Part shown: in pieces, positions 44,873-53,990 of the stretch
Layout: the number at the start of each line of letters is the position of its first letter
Position numbering within the stretch: position 1 is the stretch's first letter
Source of the DNA: Arthrobacter sp. FW306-07-I
GTDB lineage: Bacteria > Actinomycetota > Actinomycetes > Actinomycetales > Micrococcaceae
DNA length: 64,000 bases
Assembly: GCF_021800405.1 (NCBI RefSeq)
Contig: NZ_CP084550.1
Span: 4,395,979 to 4,459,978, forward strand
Reading direction: 5' to 3'
Notes under the pieces: generated by a model
Database searches by the model: none
Told to the model about the DNA's origin: nothing
Seen by the model: only the letters and a program-made list of their open reading frames with translations
Position numbers and translations under genes: made by a program

Positions 44873-45007
44873 TTAGCGGCGCCGCAGCAAGCCCGCGAGG
44901 GCGGCTGGGCGGCGGGAACCGGAGTAGACCGGAGCTACGCGTGCGTCATCAGCAAAGGCCGGGAACGCATTGATGGGGGCATTCCATTCGCCAGTCAAAG
45001 TCATCAT
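44873..45007 (-). CDS. 44-residue small protein with strong ribosome binding site
   Basis: Two adjacent ATG codons (45007-45005 and 45004-45002); AAAAGGAGG ends 8 bases before the first. The peptide begins MMTLTGEWNAPINAFPAFAD, continues DARVAPVYSGSRRPAALAGL and ends LRRR. It is acidic in the middle and basic at the end, not a signal peptide. Upstream, two ATTCCTG copies 18 bases apart (about 45082-45108 on the minus strand) suggest an operator or promoter element. No family is recognised. Confidence 0.6.
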   Translation of the reverse strand: MMTLTGEWNAPINAFPAFADDARVAPVYSGSRRPAALAGLLRRR

Positions 45008-45163
45008 TATCCCAACCTCCTTTTCTGCTGTCCGCTGCGTGGGTTGCGTTGCGGTCTGGGACCCGGGCAGATCACCGTGGGGTCAGGAATAAAGTTACCC
45101 CAGGAATCAGCGAAAGGCCAGCAATTCCCGTAAAAAGGTAAGAAGTTTATTCAAAAAGAAGAT

Positions 45164-45748
45164 TTAGAGGCCCCAGCGCACAATAGCGGGCGTCTTTTTA
45201 TCCCATCCCAGGGTGCAGACCTTGGCGGTGCCCAGGACAAAGTGCCGGCCTTCCGTGGGTGGCAATTCCAGCCAACGGGCGGTGAGGATCCGGGAGAAAT
45301 GGCCGTGTGCCACGATCAGCACGTTGTCCATCCCGGATTCCAGGATCCGTCCAATGATCTTGTCCGCCCGCGCGGCCACCTCGTCCAGCGTTTCACCGTT
45401 GGGCACGCCGTGTGTCCAGATCAGGTAATCGGGGTTGTCCTTGCGGATCAGGTCCGAGCTGATGCCCTCGTAGTCGCCGTAGTTCCATTCCACGGCGAGC
45501 GGCTCGTGCCGGGCGTCAGGGAATCCGGCCAGTTCGGCCGTCCGCCGTGCGCGCCGCAGCGGAGAGGTGAGCACCAGGTCGAAGTCGACGCCGTCCAGCA
45601 CCTTGCGGGCCTCCACGGCCTGCTGCTCGCCTTCCACTGTCAGGGGAAGGTCGGTCAGGCCCGTGTACTGCCCGCTCTTTGACCATTCGGTCTCACCGTG
45701 GCGAAGGATCCAGAGCTGGGGGCGCGGGGCAAAGGCGGAATTAGTCAC
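45164..45748 (-). CDS. histidine phosphatase family protein
   Basis: Cytoplasmic phosphatase of the phosphoglycerate-mutase-like superfamily, 194 residues. The catalytic LRHGETEWS (near 15-23) is intact, with the second catalytic His in VLIVAHGHFSRIL (about 146-158). Conserved Arg in SPLRRARRTAEL and Glu in VEWNYGDYEGI complete the site. Substrate not determinable (sugar phosphate, cofactor or phosphoprotein). GTG 45748 overlaps the CCA-enzyme stop by four bases with GAGGAG upstream, so it is co-translated with that gene. Confidence 0.9.
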   Translation of the reverse strand: MTNSAFAPRPQLWILRHGETEWSKSGQYTGLTDLPLTVEGEQQAVEARKVLDGVDFDLVLTSPLRRARRTAELAGFPDARHEPLAVEWNYGDYEGISSDLIRKDNPDYLIWTHGVPNGETLDEVAARADKIIGRILESGMDNVLIVAHGHFSRILTARWLELPPTEGRHFVLGTAKVCTLGWDKKTPAIVRWGL

Positions 45749-47253
45749 TTGGGCTCCTCAACGGGTGAACGTTCGACGACGGCGGAAGAGGCTTCTGCCC
45801 CCGGTCCGGCAGGTGCAGATTCAGGCTGTTCGGCCCACCAGCGGAGCAGGCGCGCCTCCGCTTCCTCGGTGGGCAGCGGTCCGTGTTCCATCCGCTCGTT
45901 GAGGAGGAACTTGTAGGCGCGGCCCACCACGGGGCCCGGCTTGAGCCCCAGCAGCGCCATGATCGCGGCTCCGTCCAGGTCTGGGCGCACCGCATCCAGG
46001 GACTCCTGTTCGCGGAGTGCGGCGATCCGTTCTTCCAGATCGTCGTAGGCAAAGGACAGCCGGTCGGCCTTGCGCTGGTTGCGGGTGGTGACGTCGGAGC
46101 GGGTCAGCCGGTGCAGCCGCTCCAGCAGCGGACCGGCATCGGTCACGTAGCGCCGGACGGCCGAGTCGCTCCAGCCGGCGTCGCCGTAGCCATAGAAGCG
46201 CATGTGAAGTTCCACCAGCCGTGCCACGGCCTTGGTGGTGTCATTGTCGAACCGCAGCGCCTTCATCCTCTTGGTGGTGAGCTTGGCACCCACCATGTCG
46301 TGGTGGCGGAAGCTCACCGCTCCGCCCGGTTCGAAGCGTCGCGTAGCCGGCTTGCCGACGTCGTGCATTAATGCAGCAAAGCGCAGCACGAAGTCCGGCC
46401 CGGGCACGGGGCCCTCCGCATCGGTTTCAAGCCGGGCCGCCTGCTCCAGGACCTGGAGGGAATGCTGGTAGACGTCCTTGTGCCGGTGGTGCTCGTCGGA
46501 TTCGAGGCGGAGGGCGGAAACCTCCGGCAACACGTGCTCGGCCAACCGGGTGTCCACCAGCAGGTCGATGCCTGTCCGCGGCCGCGCCCCACACACCATC
46601 TTGACCAGCTCGTCGCGCACCCGTTCGGCGGAAATGATCTTGATCCGGTCCGCCATGTTGGCCATGGCCTCACGGACGTCGTCCCGGACGGAGACCCCCA
46701 GCTGCGCGGCGAACCGGGCGGCCCGCATCATCCGCAGAGGGTCATCGGAGAAGGACGCCTCCGGAGAACCGGGCGTGGCCAGCAGGGAAGCGTGCAGGTC
46801 GCGTACGCCACCGAAGGGATCCACCAATTCCATGGAAGGCAGCTTCAGCGCCATGGCATTGATGGTGAAGTCGCGGCGCAGCAGATCATCCGTCAGGGAG
46901 GAACCGAACGCCACCACGGGCTTGCGGGACTCGGGATCGTAGGCCTCCGCACGATAGGTGGTGATCTCGATCTGGAAACCGGCCTTGCGCATGCCGATGG
47001 TGCCGAAGGCCTTGCCGATCTCCCAGAAATTGTCAGCCCATTTCTTGATCAGGGCTACGGTCTGGTCGGGTGTGGCGTCGGTGGTGAAGTCCAGATCGGG
47101 GGAGGTCCGGCCAAGGAACAGATCACGCACGGGACCACCCACAAGGGACAACTCGTGGCCGGCGTCCACGAAGCGCTGCCCGAGCTCCAGGACCACCGGA
47201 TCCACCTTGAAGTCGACGGTGTGGGTATCAATCTTGTGATGTGCGTGCGACAT
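45745..47253 (-). CDS. CCA tRNA nucleotidyltransferase (PcnA/Cca type)
   Basis: Adds or repairs the 3' CCA of tRNAs. Class II nucleotidyltransferase head: LSLVGGPVRDLFLGR and DLDFTTDATPDQT, then RRDFTINAMAL and PLRMMRAARFAAQLG. A metal-dependent HD domain follows: HHRHKDVYQHSLQV, ALMHDVGKPATR. A C-terminal region of about 120 residues ends Ala/Pro-rich. Length 502 agrees with actinobacterial homologues (Rv3907c pcnA in M. tuberculosis). AAGGAACT precedes the ATG. It is divergent from the nudix gene, as in mycobacteria. Confidence 0.92.
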   Translation of the reverse strand: MSHAHHKIDTHTVDFKVDPVVLELGQRFVDAGHELSLVGGPVRDLFLGRTSPDLDFTTDATPDQTVALIKKWADNFWEIGKAFGTIGMRKAGFQIEITTYRAEAYDPESRKPVVAFGSSLTDDLLRRDFTINAMALKLPSMELVDPFGGVRDLHASLLATPGSPEASFSDDPLRMMRAARFAAQLGVSVRDDVREAMANMADRIKIISAERVRDELVKMVCGARPRTGIDLLVDTRLAEHVLPEVSALRLESDEHHRHKDVYQHSLQVLEQAARLETDAEGPVPGPDFVLRFAALMHDVGKPATRRFEPGGAVSFRHHDMVGAKLTTKRMKALRFDNDTTKAVARLVELHMRFYGYGDAGWSDSAVRRYVTDAGPLLERLHRLTRSDVTTRNQRKADRLSFAYDDLEERIAALREQESLDAVRPDLDGAAIMALLGLKPGPVVGRAYKFLLNERMEHGPLPTEEAEARLLRWWAEQPESAPAGPGAEASSAVVERSPVEEPK

Positions 47254-47413
47254 AGTTCCTTAAGCTTGGCAGAAACCAGCGCGGCGGCAGTCCAAAAAAG
47301 CGTCACGATCCGCGCTGATTCGCCTTCCCCGCCAAAAAGTACGTCATATCCCGTCCATCTTCGTGTCATGTTCCGGTCATCACAGGAGGGCAACAGTCGT
47401 TAGAGTGGACTCC

Positions 47414-47962
47414 ATGGCCCATCCAGTACCGAGCGCTCCAGGCAGGAGGACAAACGCACCGTTGCCGTCGGCAATCGGGGCGCACGTTGCCCCTGCCCAG
47501 CAATCGGCGCCGGCGTCCTTGCCCACGGTGGAGGAAGTCTCCGCCGGCGGCGTCGTGGTGGACACGTCCGACGCCGAACTGAGGGTGGCGATCATCGCCC
47601 GCCTTAACCGGGGTGGCCGGCTCGAGTGGTGCCTGCCCAAGGGCCATCCGGAGGGCAAGGAAAACAACGAAGAGGCCGCGGTCCGGGAAATTGCCGAGGA
47701 AACCGGCATCGAGGGCATCATCCTGGCCCCCCTGGGCAGCATCGACTATTGGTTCACCGTCAGCGGACACCGGGTGCACAAGACCGTGCACCACTACCTC
47801 CTGCGCGCCACCGGCGGCGAGCTCACCATCGAGAACGATCCGGACCAGGAAGCCGTGGACGTCGCCTGGGTGCCCATCCAGGAACTGGCCCGGAAGCTGT
47901 CCTTTCCCAACGAACGCCGCATCGCCGACCTCGCCCGCGAAGTCCTGCCGGGACACCTCTAA
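47414..47962 (+). CDS. NUDIX hydrolase (MutT4-like)
   Basis: Nudix pyrophosphatase of 182 residues. The box G77-x5-E83-x7-R91-E92-I-A-E-E-T-G-I99 is complete, so it should be active on a nucleoside diphosphate-X substrate. The N-terminal 38 residues are Pro/Ala-rich, without a signal peptide. ATG 47414 is chosen; the longer frame from 47363 runs into the divergent promoter. It sits between the CCA enzyme and murJ, the pcnA-mutT4-mviN order of mycobacteria (Rv3908). The Rv3909-type gene that follows there is missing here. Confidence 0.9.
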   Translation: MAHPVPSAPGRRTNAPLPSAIGAHVAPAQQSAPASLPTVEEVSAGGVVVDTSDAELRVAIIARLNRGGRLEWCLPKGHPEGKENNEEAAVREIAEETGIEGIILAPLGSIDYWFTVSGHRVHKTVHHYLLRATGGELTIENDPDQEAVDVAWVPIQELARKLSFPNERRIADLAREVLPGHL

Positions 47963-48013
47963 GCCCGGACGCCGCCGTCGTCATTGCGGTGTTAAGTGCC
48001 TGCGGGTGAGACG

Positions 48014-50155
48014 ATGAAGTCGATGTCAGCTACCAACTTTCCTTCCGACCGGTCCGGCCGGCCCGATGATTCGGCACCCGACGGCGTGCCCCCCGAGCCA
48101 GCTGCGCCGGACATCGACCAGCCCGCAGCAGCGGGAGCCAGCGAGACGCGTTCCAGCGCCATCATGGCTGCGGGCACGCTGGTGTCGCGTTTCCTGGGCT
48201 TCGGCAAGACCTGGATGCTGGGAACAGCCCTGGGCCTTGGCTCAACGGTCAATGACACGTTCATCAACGCCAACAACCTGCCCAACCTGATTTTCCTGCT
48301 GGTGGCCGGCGGCGTGTTCAATGCGGTGCTGGTTCCGCAGATCATCAAGGCGAGCAAGGCTCCGGACAGGGGAGCGGATTACATCAGCCGGCTGCTGACG
48401 CTGGCTGTCCTGCTCCTGTTCGGCCTGACGGCACTGGTCACCCTGGCGGCCCCGGGGGTCATTGAGCTGACCACCCAGGGCTACTCGCCGCAGCAGAAGG
48501 CACTGGCGGTCGCGTTCGCCTTCTGGTGCCTGCCGCAGATCTTCTTTTATGGCCTCTACGCCCTGCTCACCCAGGTCCTGAACGCCAATGGCGCGTTCGG
48601 ACCTGCCATGTGGGCGCCTATCCTGAACAACCTGGTGTCGATCGCAGGGTTGGGCATGTTCATTTGGATCTTCGGCACGAACAAGGTCAGCCCCCACACC
48701 CTGGACAACTGGGGGCCCACCCAGACGCTCCTGGTGGCCGGGTTCTCCACTATCGGCGTGCTGTCCCAGACCGCCATCCTGCTGGTTCCAGTTTTCCGGT
48801 TGAAGCTGGGTCTCCGTCCCCGGTTCGGGTGGCGGGGCGTGGGACTGGGCCACGCTGCCCGGCTGAGCGTCTGGACCCTCCTGACGGCCGCCGTCGGGCA
48901 GCTCGCCTTCCTGTACGTCATGCGCATCGCCACCATCCCCGGCGCCGAACGCATCCGGCTGCAGGAGGCGGGGGACCCGTCCGCCTCCACCCTTCCCGGC
49001 AATGCCGTGCTCGAGGTTGCCAGCCAGCTGTACCTGCTGCCGCACTCAATCATCGCGCTGTCCCTGGCCACTGTCCTCTTTAACCGGATGACCAGGGCGT
49101 CGCAGGACGGCAACCGCGCGGAACTGCGCGACGCCCTCTCGCACGGCCTGCGGACTATGGCCGTGGCCACTGTTTTCGGTGCCCTGGCACTGTTCGCCCT
49201 GGCCGGTCCGCTGGGCATGTTTTTCTCCGGCGGCCTGCGCCAGGACGGCGTCATGCTGGCCCAGACGCTCACCATCCTGGCCCTCAGCACGCCGTTCATG
49301 AGCGCCAACTTCATGATGTCCCGCGTCTTCTACGCCAACGAGGACGCCCGCACGCCTTTCTACGTGCAGCTGCTTCTCGCAGTCGTGTACGTGGCCGGTG
49401 CGTTCGTCATCCAGTTCCTGCCGGTGGGACAGATCATCTATGCCATTGCCGTCCTGTACATGGTGGGCAACATCCTCTCGGTGGTCATCAGCGCGTTCTT
49501 CCTGCGGCGCATGCTGGGCAGCCTCGACGGGCCGCGGATTGCCAACTCGTACATCCGGATGGGGTACGCAGCCCTGGGTTCGGCCATTGCCGGCGCCGGC
49601 GCCCTGTGGCTGATGGGCAGCTACAACCCGGACGGTTTCGCGTGGAGCGGGCGCCTCCAAGCGCTGGTGACGGTAGCCATCGCAGGGCCGGTCATGCTGG
49701 CCGTCTACTTCCTGCTGCTGCGGCTGTTCCGCGTCTCGGAGCTGAGCGACATGCTCCGGCCCCTGCTGGGACGGCTTGGCCGCGGCGGCCAGGCCCCTGC
49801 GCCGGAAGCCGGGGACGCGCCGTCGTCCGCTCCTGCCGAAGGTTCCTCCGGGCACCGTCCTGAACGGGCCACCACCTCCGTGGACACCGGCCTCATCCCC
49901 CGGATCTCCGGCGAGTTCGATGCCGTCTCCTTCCGTGCGGGCCCCGATCCGGAGCGGGGTTCCCGCCGCCAGGAAACGTACGACGGCGGCAGCCAGCAAG
50001 GTGCCGAGGGCGGCTACCTGCCGGTCGAGGACCAGCCAAGCACGGCTCGGGGCGGCCTGCTCAGCGAACGGATCCCGCTCCCCGGCCGCCGGACCTACCA
50101 GGGGAAAGCCGGCGAAAACCCGTATTTCAGCAGCCGGCGCAAGCGCAAAAAGTAA
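48014..50155 (+). CDS. murJ: MurJ lipid II flippase
   Basis: MOP-superfamily flippase that moves lipid II to the outer leaflet for cell-wall synthesis. About 713 residues. A 45-residue soluble N-terminus is followed by about fourteen membrane helices, starting AGTLVSRFLGFGKTWMLGTALG, with NDTFINANNLPNLIFLLVAGGVFNAVLVP being the MviN hallmark. A disordered, Pro/Ser-rich cytosolic tail follows (about 575-713). The start could be GTG 47996, ATG 48014 or ATG 48023. The pseudokinase that is fused to MviN in mycobacteria is encoded separately by the next gene. Confidence 0.92.
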   Translation: MKSMSATNFPSDRSGRPDDSAPDGVPPEPAAPDIDQPAAAGASETRSSAIMAAGTLVSRFLGFGKTWMLGTALGLGSTVNDTFINANNLPNLIFLLVAGGVFNAVLVPQIIKASKAPDRGADYISRLLTLAVLLLFGLTALVTLAAPGVIELTTQGYSPQQKALAVAFAFWCLPQIFFYGLYALLTQVLNANGAFGPAMWAPILNNLVSIAGLGMFIWIFGTNKVSPHTLDNWGPTQTLLVAGFSTIGVLSQTAILLVPVFRLKLGLRPRFGWRGVGLGHAARLSVWTLLTAAVGQLAFLYVMRIATIPGAERIRLQEAGDPSASTLPGNAVLEVASQLYLLPHSIIALSLATVLFNRMTRASQDGNRAELRDALSHGLRTMAVATVFGALALFALAGPLGMFFSGGLRQDGVMLAQTLTILALSTPFMSANFMMSRVFYANEDARTPFYVQLLLAVVYVAGAFVIQFLPVGQIIYAIAVLYMVGNILSVVISAFFLRRMLGSLDGPRIANSYIRMGYAALGSAIAGAGALWLMGSYNPDGFAWSGRLQALVTVAIAGPVMLAVYFLLLRLFRVSELSDMLRPLLGRLGRGGQAPAPEAGDAPSSAPAEGSSGHRPERATTSVDTGLIPRISGEFDAVSFRAGPDPERGSRRQETYDGGSQQGAEGGYLPVEDQPSTARGGLLSERIPLPGRRTYQGKAGENPYFSSRRKRKK

Positions 50156-50164
50156 CGCGAATGT

Positions 50165-50200
50165 GCCCCGGAGCCCGTCTTCTCCGCGGCCGTCCGGGGC
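50165..50200 (+). terminator. hairpin after murJ
   Basis: GCCCCGGA (50165-50172) and TCCGGGGC (50193-50200) can pair around a 20-base loop, 10 bases past the murJ stop. There is no T run, so termination is uncertain. Confidence 0.3.
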
Positions 50201-50318
50201 GGATCGGCTAGGATCGAACAGGTACAGGGGTAGTTGCATTCAGGGTTGGCCGTGCGCGGCGCCTGAACGGCGGTTGCGTCATAGAGGCCGGCAATCCCGG
50301 ACAGTCTAGGAGGAACAC

Positions 50319-52004
50319 GTGTCCAACCCGATCGATGTCGGATCAGTACTGGGCGGCCGCTACAAGGTCACCGCCACAGTGTTGGCCTCGCATGACCACG
50401 ATCTGGTGCTGGACGGTGTGGACCAGGTCCTCAACCGCCCGGTCAGCATCCTGGTTGCCGGGCCGGAAAACACCGAACAGGTTGCCCAGAGCGCCCGTGA
50501 AGTGGCCACCGGCGAACGCCCTGGCACCGTGCAGGTCCTGGACCTTGGCGTGACCGAGGACACCACCTACCTCATCACCAACCACACGTCCGCCGCGGAC
50601 CTGCTGGACCTGGTGGTTACCTCGAATCCGCCCTACGTTGAGCCCTTCTTCACGGACACCCTGGGCAGTGAAATCTTTGGCCAGCCCCGGTCCCACGAGC
50701 CTGAGCCGTACGACGAGGAAGACCACGTCGAGGCCGGGTACATCAATTACGCCGATTCGCACCCCAGCCAGGTTGATCCCTACCGTTCCGGTCCCGCTGT
50801 ACCGCCCCGGCCTCCCGTTCGCCCCGCAGCACAGCAACCTGGTCCGCAGCAGGCTGGCTCTCAGCAGCCTGCCTCTCCGCCGCGTGCCTCGAACGGCCAC
50901 CGCGGTGCCGGAGCTGCTGCGGGTGCAGCCGCCGGTGTTGCTGGTGCTGCCGCTGCTTCCGGTGCCGCAGCATCAAAGGCCGGGTTGGGAGCCTCCCGGG
51001 TCGACCCGGATGCCACCGCCGCCCAGCCGGTAACCAATCGTGCTCCTTCTCCGTCTGAACGTGCTGGTTCCGCGGAGGCAGACACGGGCCCGAACGATAC
51101 GGCGGCCGTCGGCAGCACCCAGGCCCACCCAGCCGCGGAGCAGCGCAAGCCAAAGGTTTCCCTGTGGTCCGACGACGACTACACACACGCGGGGGACCAG
51201 GACCGCTACGAGGACACCGACGAAGCACAGCAGGAAGCGCGGCCGGTCAAGAGCAAGTCTGCCCTGTTCGCCCGCGCGGCAGCACCCGCTTCCGCGGGAG
51301 TCTCCTTCGCTGACCGGGACGACTACGACGATGACCGGGATGAATCCCAAAACCAGCCCCGTTCCATGCGTTGGCTGGTTGGGGGTTTGCTGGCCGTGGT
51401 TCTGATTGCTGGCCTGATCTTTGCCGTCACCAACCTGGGCAGCCTATTCACCTCCGAACCACAGGCCCAGCCAACGGCCGCACCGGCAGCGAGCACCACT
51501 GCACCGCAGGCATCCGCGCCGGCAACGCAGGCAGCTCCCTCAAAACCACCGGTAGTTCCGCCGGCCATCGAGAGTGTCAGCAGGCAGGGTAACTTCGACT
51601 TTGCCGCCACTTTCGACCGCGACTTGATCAAGGCGTACGACGGCAACGCCGCAAGCTACTGGTCCGACATGGAGTTCGCCACGGAGAACTGGGGCGGCCT
51701 GGCCCCGCAGGGTGTTCCCCTCGTGGTGAAGCTGAAGAGCCAGTCCACTGTCTCCTCCATCACGCTCTCCCAGCTTGGGGGATCGGGCGGCAACATCAGC
51801 GTGTACACCAATGACCAGCCCACCACGGACGGTGCCAAGCTGGTTGGGACCAACAGCTTCACGTCCACGGACCTGAACATGCCCCTCCCGGAGCCCGTGC
51901 AGGCACAGTATGTCATTGTGTCCATCAACTCACTGCCCAAGCTCGCGGCACCCAAGACCCGTTACGGCTACGGCCTCCGGCTGGCTGAGATCAAGGTCCA
52001 GTAG
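50319..52004 (+). CDS. MurJ-associated pseudokinase-like membrane protein with discoidin-like domain
   Basis: 561-residue protein corresponding to the second half of mycobacterial MviN. Residues 1-85 resemble a kinase N-lobe ([16 protein letters not shown]...[12 protein letters not shown]), but the ATP-binding Lys position reads VSILV and no catalytic HRD or DFG loop follows, so it cannot be an active kinase. A long Pro/Ala/Gln-rich region has tracts of Ala. One membrane helix is at about 349-372 ([17 protein letters not shown]). The outer C-terminal domain (about 425-561, [19 protein letters not shown]...) is discoidin/galactose-binding-like. GTG 50319 with AGGAGGA upstream. Function inferred: regulation of lipid II flipping. 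Confidence 0.78.
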   Translation: MSNPIDVGSVLGGRYKVTATVLASHDHDLVLDGVDQVLNRPVSILVAGPENTEQVAQSAREVATGERPGTVQVLDLGVTEDTTYLITNHTSAADLLDLVVTSNPPYVEPFFTDTLGSEIFGQPRSHEPEPYDEEDHVEAGYINYADSHPSQVDPYRSGPAVPPRPPVRPAAQQPGPQQAGSQQPASPPRASNGHRGAGAAAGAAAGVAGAAAASGAAASKAGLGASRVDPDATAAQPVTNRAPSPSERAGSAEADTGPNDTAAVGSTQAHPAAEQRKPKVSLWSDDDYTHAGDQDRYEDTDEAQQEARPVKSKSALFARAAAPASAGVSFADRDDYDDDRDESQNQPRSMRWLVGGLLAVVLIAGLIFAVTNLGSLFTSEPQAQPTAAPAASTTAPQASAPATQAAPSKPPVVPPAIESVSRQGNFDFAATFDRDLIKAYDGNAASYWSDMEFATENWGGLAPQGVPLVVKLKSQSTVSSITLSQLGGSGGNISVYTNDQPTTDGAKLVGTNSFTSTDLNMPLPEPVQAQYVIVSINSLPKLAAPKTRYGYGLRLAEIKVQ

Positions 52005-52142
52005 GGCGGGAGCCTGGGCGGCTTTACGACTCCGCATGTTGCTGCCGGGCGCGAACCAGCCTGGCTGGGAATGTAGTCTGGAAAGTGCGCCCTGACTGCA
52101 ACTATCTCTCATGCTGTCGGGGGTTTGCCTTGCCCAGGCGCT

Positions 52143-52169
52143 GGAATATTCAGCACGCGGACGCAGTTG
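52143..52169 (+). promoter_or_regulatory. SigR/SigH-type promoter of trxBA
   Basis: GGAAT (52143-52147) and GTTG (52166-52169) with an exact 18-base spacer match the thiol-stress sigma factor consensus GGAAT-N18-GTT known from Streptomyces SigR and mycobacterial SigH, whose classic target is trxBA. It lies about 60 bases upstream of the trxB start. Confidence 0.6.
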
Positions 52170-52228
52170 TGCCATGTGGCCGGCCTCCACAGGGAGGCGA
52201 GTCGAACAAGGAAGAGGTTCACGGTCCA

Positions 52229-53185
52229 GTGACCATCGAAGAGAAGACGGCGTCGGATGTTCGCGACGTCATCATTGTGGGCTCGGGCCCGGCGGGCTAT
52301 ACGGCGGCCGTCTATACCGCCAGGGCGGACCTCAAGCCACTGTTGTTGGCCGGGTCGGTTACTGCCGGCGGCGAGCTAATGAACACCACGGACGTGGAGA
52401 ACTATCCTGGTTTCCCCGAGGGAATCATGGGCCCGGACCTGATGGAGAACTTCGAGAAGCAGGCCGCCCGCTTTGGGACGGAGATCCAGTTTGAGGATGT
52501 AACCGCGCTGGAGCTGGAGGGGCCGGTCAAGACGGTCACCATCGCCACGGGGGAGACCTTCAAGGCGAAGGCCGTCATCCTCTCCACCGGCTCTGCATAC
52601 CGGGAGCTGGGACTGCCCAACGAGAAGCGGCTGTCCGGTCATGGTGTTAGCTGGTGTGCAACCTGTGACGGTTTCTTTTTCAAGGATCAGGACATCGCTG
52701 TCATCGGCGGTGGTGACTCCGCCATGGAAGAAGCCCTCTTCCTTACGAAGTTTGCGAAATCGGTCACGGTTGTCCACCGTCGCGACACCCTCAAGGCTTC
52801 CAAAATCATGGCTGACCGAGCCTTGGAGCACGAAAAGATCAGTTTCATCTGGAACAGCACTGTTGCTGACGTGCTGGGAACCGACAAGGTCACCGGTCTT
52901 CGGTTGAAGAATTTGGTGGACGGCACGGAGTCGGAGCTTGCCGTTACAGGTGTCTTCGTGGCGATCGGCAACGACCCGCGAACTGACCTGGTCAAGAACG
53001 TCCTCAACCTGACCCCGGAAGGGACCATTGCAGTAGAGGGTCGAAGCTCCAAGACAAGCCTTCCCGGCGTATTTGCGGCCGGCGACGTTGTGGATCCCAC
53101 CTACCGCCAAGCGATTACCGCTTCTGGTTCCGGGTGTGTCGCAGCAATCGACGTCGAACACTACCTGGCAGACCTGCCGGCTTGA
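52229..53185 (+). CDS. trxB: thioredoxin reductase
   Basis: NADPH-dependent FAD enzyme that reduces thioredoxin, 318 residues. FAD motif [20 protein letters not shown] near 14-33, redox pair C143-A-T-C146 followed by DGFFF, NADPH motif [20 protein letters not shown], and late [10 protein letters not shown] choose the GTG at 52229 because [18 protein letters not shown] matches family N-termini; GGAAGAGG lies about 12 bases upstream. A longer frame to 52085 would include the SigR-type promoter. It is followed after 34 bases by trxA in the same operon. Confidence 0.96.
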   Translation: MTIEEKTASDVRDVIIVGSGPAGYTAAVYTARADLKPLLLAGSVTAGGELMNTTDVENYPGFPEGIMGPDLMENFEKQAARFGTEIQFEDVTALELEGPVKTVTIATGETFKAKAVILSTGSAYRELGLPNEKRLSGHGVSWCATCDGFFFKDQDIAVIGGGDSAMEEALFLTKFAKSVTVVHRRDTLKASKIMADRALEHEKISFIWNSTVADVLGTDKVTGLRLKNLVDGTESELAVTGVFVAIGNDPRTDLVKNVLNLTPEGTIAVEGRSSKTSLPGVFAAGDVVDPTYRQAITASGSGCVAAIDVEHYLADLPA

Positions 53186-53219
53186 TCCGCGCACTGTTAT
53201 CCGAAGAGAAAGATAGGTT

Positions 53220-53546
53220 ATGAGCAACGCTAAAGATGTAACTGACGCAAGTTTCGGCACTGACGTTTTGTCGGCCGAGAAGCCGGTAATCGTGGATTTC
53301 TGGGCGGAATGGTGCGGCCCCTGCCGCAAGCTGGGCCCCATTCTGGATGAGATCTCCGTCGAGTACGGTGAAAAGGTGGACGTCGTCAAGGTAAACGTTG
53401 ACGACAACCCCGCGATCGCTGCGGAGTACGGAATCACCTCCATTCCTGCCGTTTACCTCTTCCAGGGTGGCCAGGTGAAGAGCACCGTTATCGGAGCAAA
53501 GCCGAAGCAGTTTTTCGAGAAGGAGTTTGCTGACGTCCTGTCCTAG
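53220..53546 (+). CDS. trxA: thioredoxin
   Basis: 108-residue cytoplasmic thioredoxin with the active site WCGPC (Cys32 and Cys35), the buried Asp in VIVDFWAEW, and the cis-Pro in YGITSIPAVYLF. It donates electrons to ribonucleotide reductase and other disulfides and is reduced by the product of the preceding gene. It is the last gene before the gene-free parS region and has its own strong terminator. Confidence 0.97.
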   Translation: MSNAKDVTDASFGTDVLSAEKPVIVDFWAEWCGPCRKLGPILDEISVEYGEKVDVVKVNVDDNPAIAAEYGITSIPAVYLFQGGQVKSTVIGAKPKQFFEKEFADVLS

Positions 53547-53582
53547 GTTGTAGCGCCCATGGTGAACATGGGTTTCCTGTAG

Positions 53583-53618
53583 GAGTGGCCATCGCCGGGA
53601 GGCGGTGGCCACTCTTTT
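53583..53618 (+). terminator. rho-independent terminator of trxBA
   Basis: Fourteen-base arms GAGTGGCCATCGCC (53583-53596) and GGCGGTGGCCACTC (53601-53614) pair with one G-T wobble around GGGA and are followed by TTTT. It lies 36 bases after the trxA stop. Confidence 0.85.
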
Positions 53619-53724
53619 ATGTGCAGGACGTTCGGTACCTTTCTGGGTCTTATTTATAGGGTTTCGAGCACCATCCTCATACGCGGCGGTGTTGCCGCCA
53701 GCGTTGGTAGCTACCAGGGGTGCC

Positions 53725-53740
53725 TGTTTCACGGGAAACA
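53725..53740. promoter_or_regulatory. parS site 1, one core mismatch
   Basis: TGTTTCACGGGAAACA matches TGTTTCACGTGAAACA except T to G in the centre, which breaks the palindrome. Probably a weak or decayed ParB site. Confidence 0.6.
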
Positions 53741-53974
53741 TCGACTCGCTGGTTGCAATTTCCGGAGCGGTGGTGGGTGCCCCCTGAATCGATCGAGCCA
53801 GGCACACCGTATCGCTGTGACTGAGTTTTTCGACTAGCTTTGATGGGCGAACCTGCACGATGCAAGTTTCAGGTCGAGTCGGTGGTATGCAACTGTATGA
53901 AAGTATTGAAGCCAAGCATCAGCTGTAACGTTCTCACGTCTTTTGGGCACTACCTGCACTGCCGCGGCCAGGCG

Positions 53975-53990
53975 TGTTTCACGTGAAACC
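53975..53990. promoter_or_regulatory. parS site 2
   Basis: TGTTTCACGTGAAACC: perfect 14-base core GTTTCACGTGAAAC, one end-base difference. Confidence 0.9.

Noticed and set aside
46462..47403. 313-residue open frame on the plus strand
   Set aside because: Antisense to the CCA nucleotidyltransferase; no domain features.
52068..52100. First GGGAAT upstream of trxB as the SigR promoter
   Set aside because: No GTT lies 16-19 bases downstream; the GGAAT at 52143 has the exact 18-base spacing.
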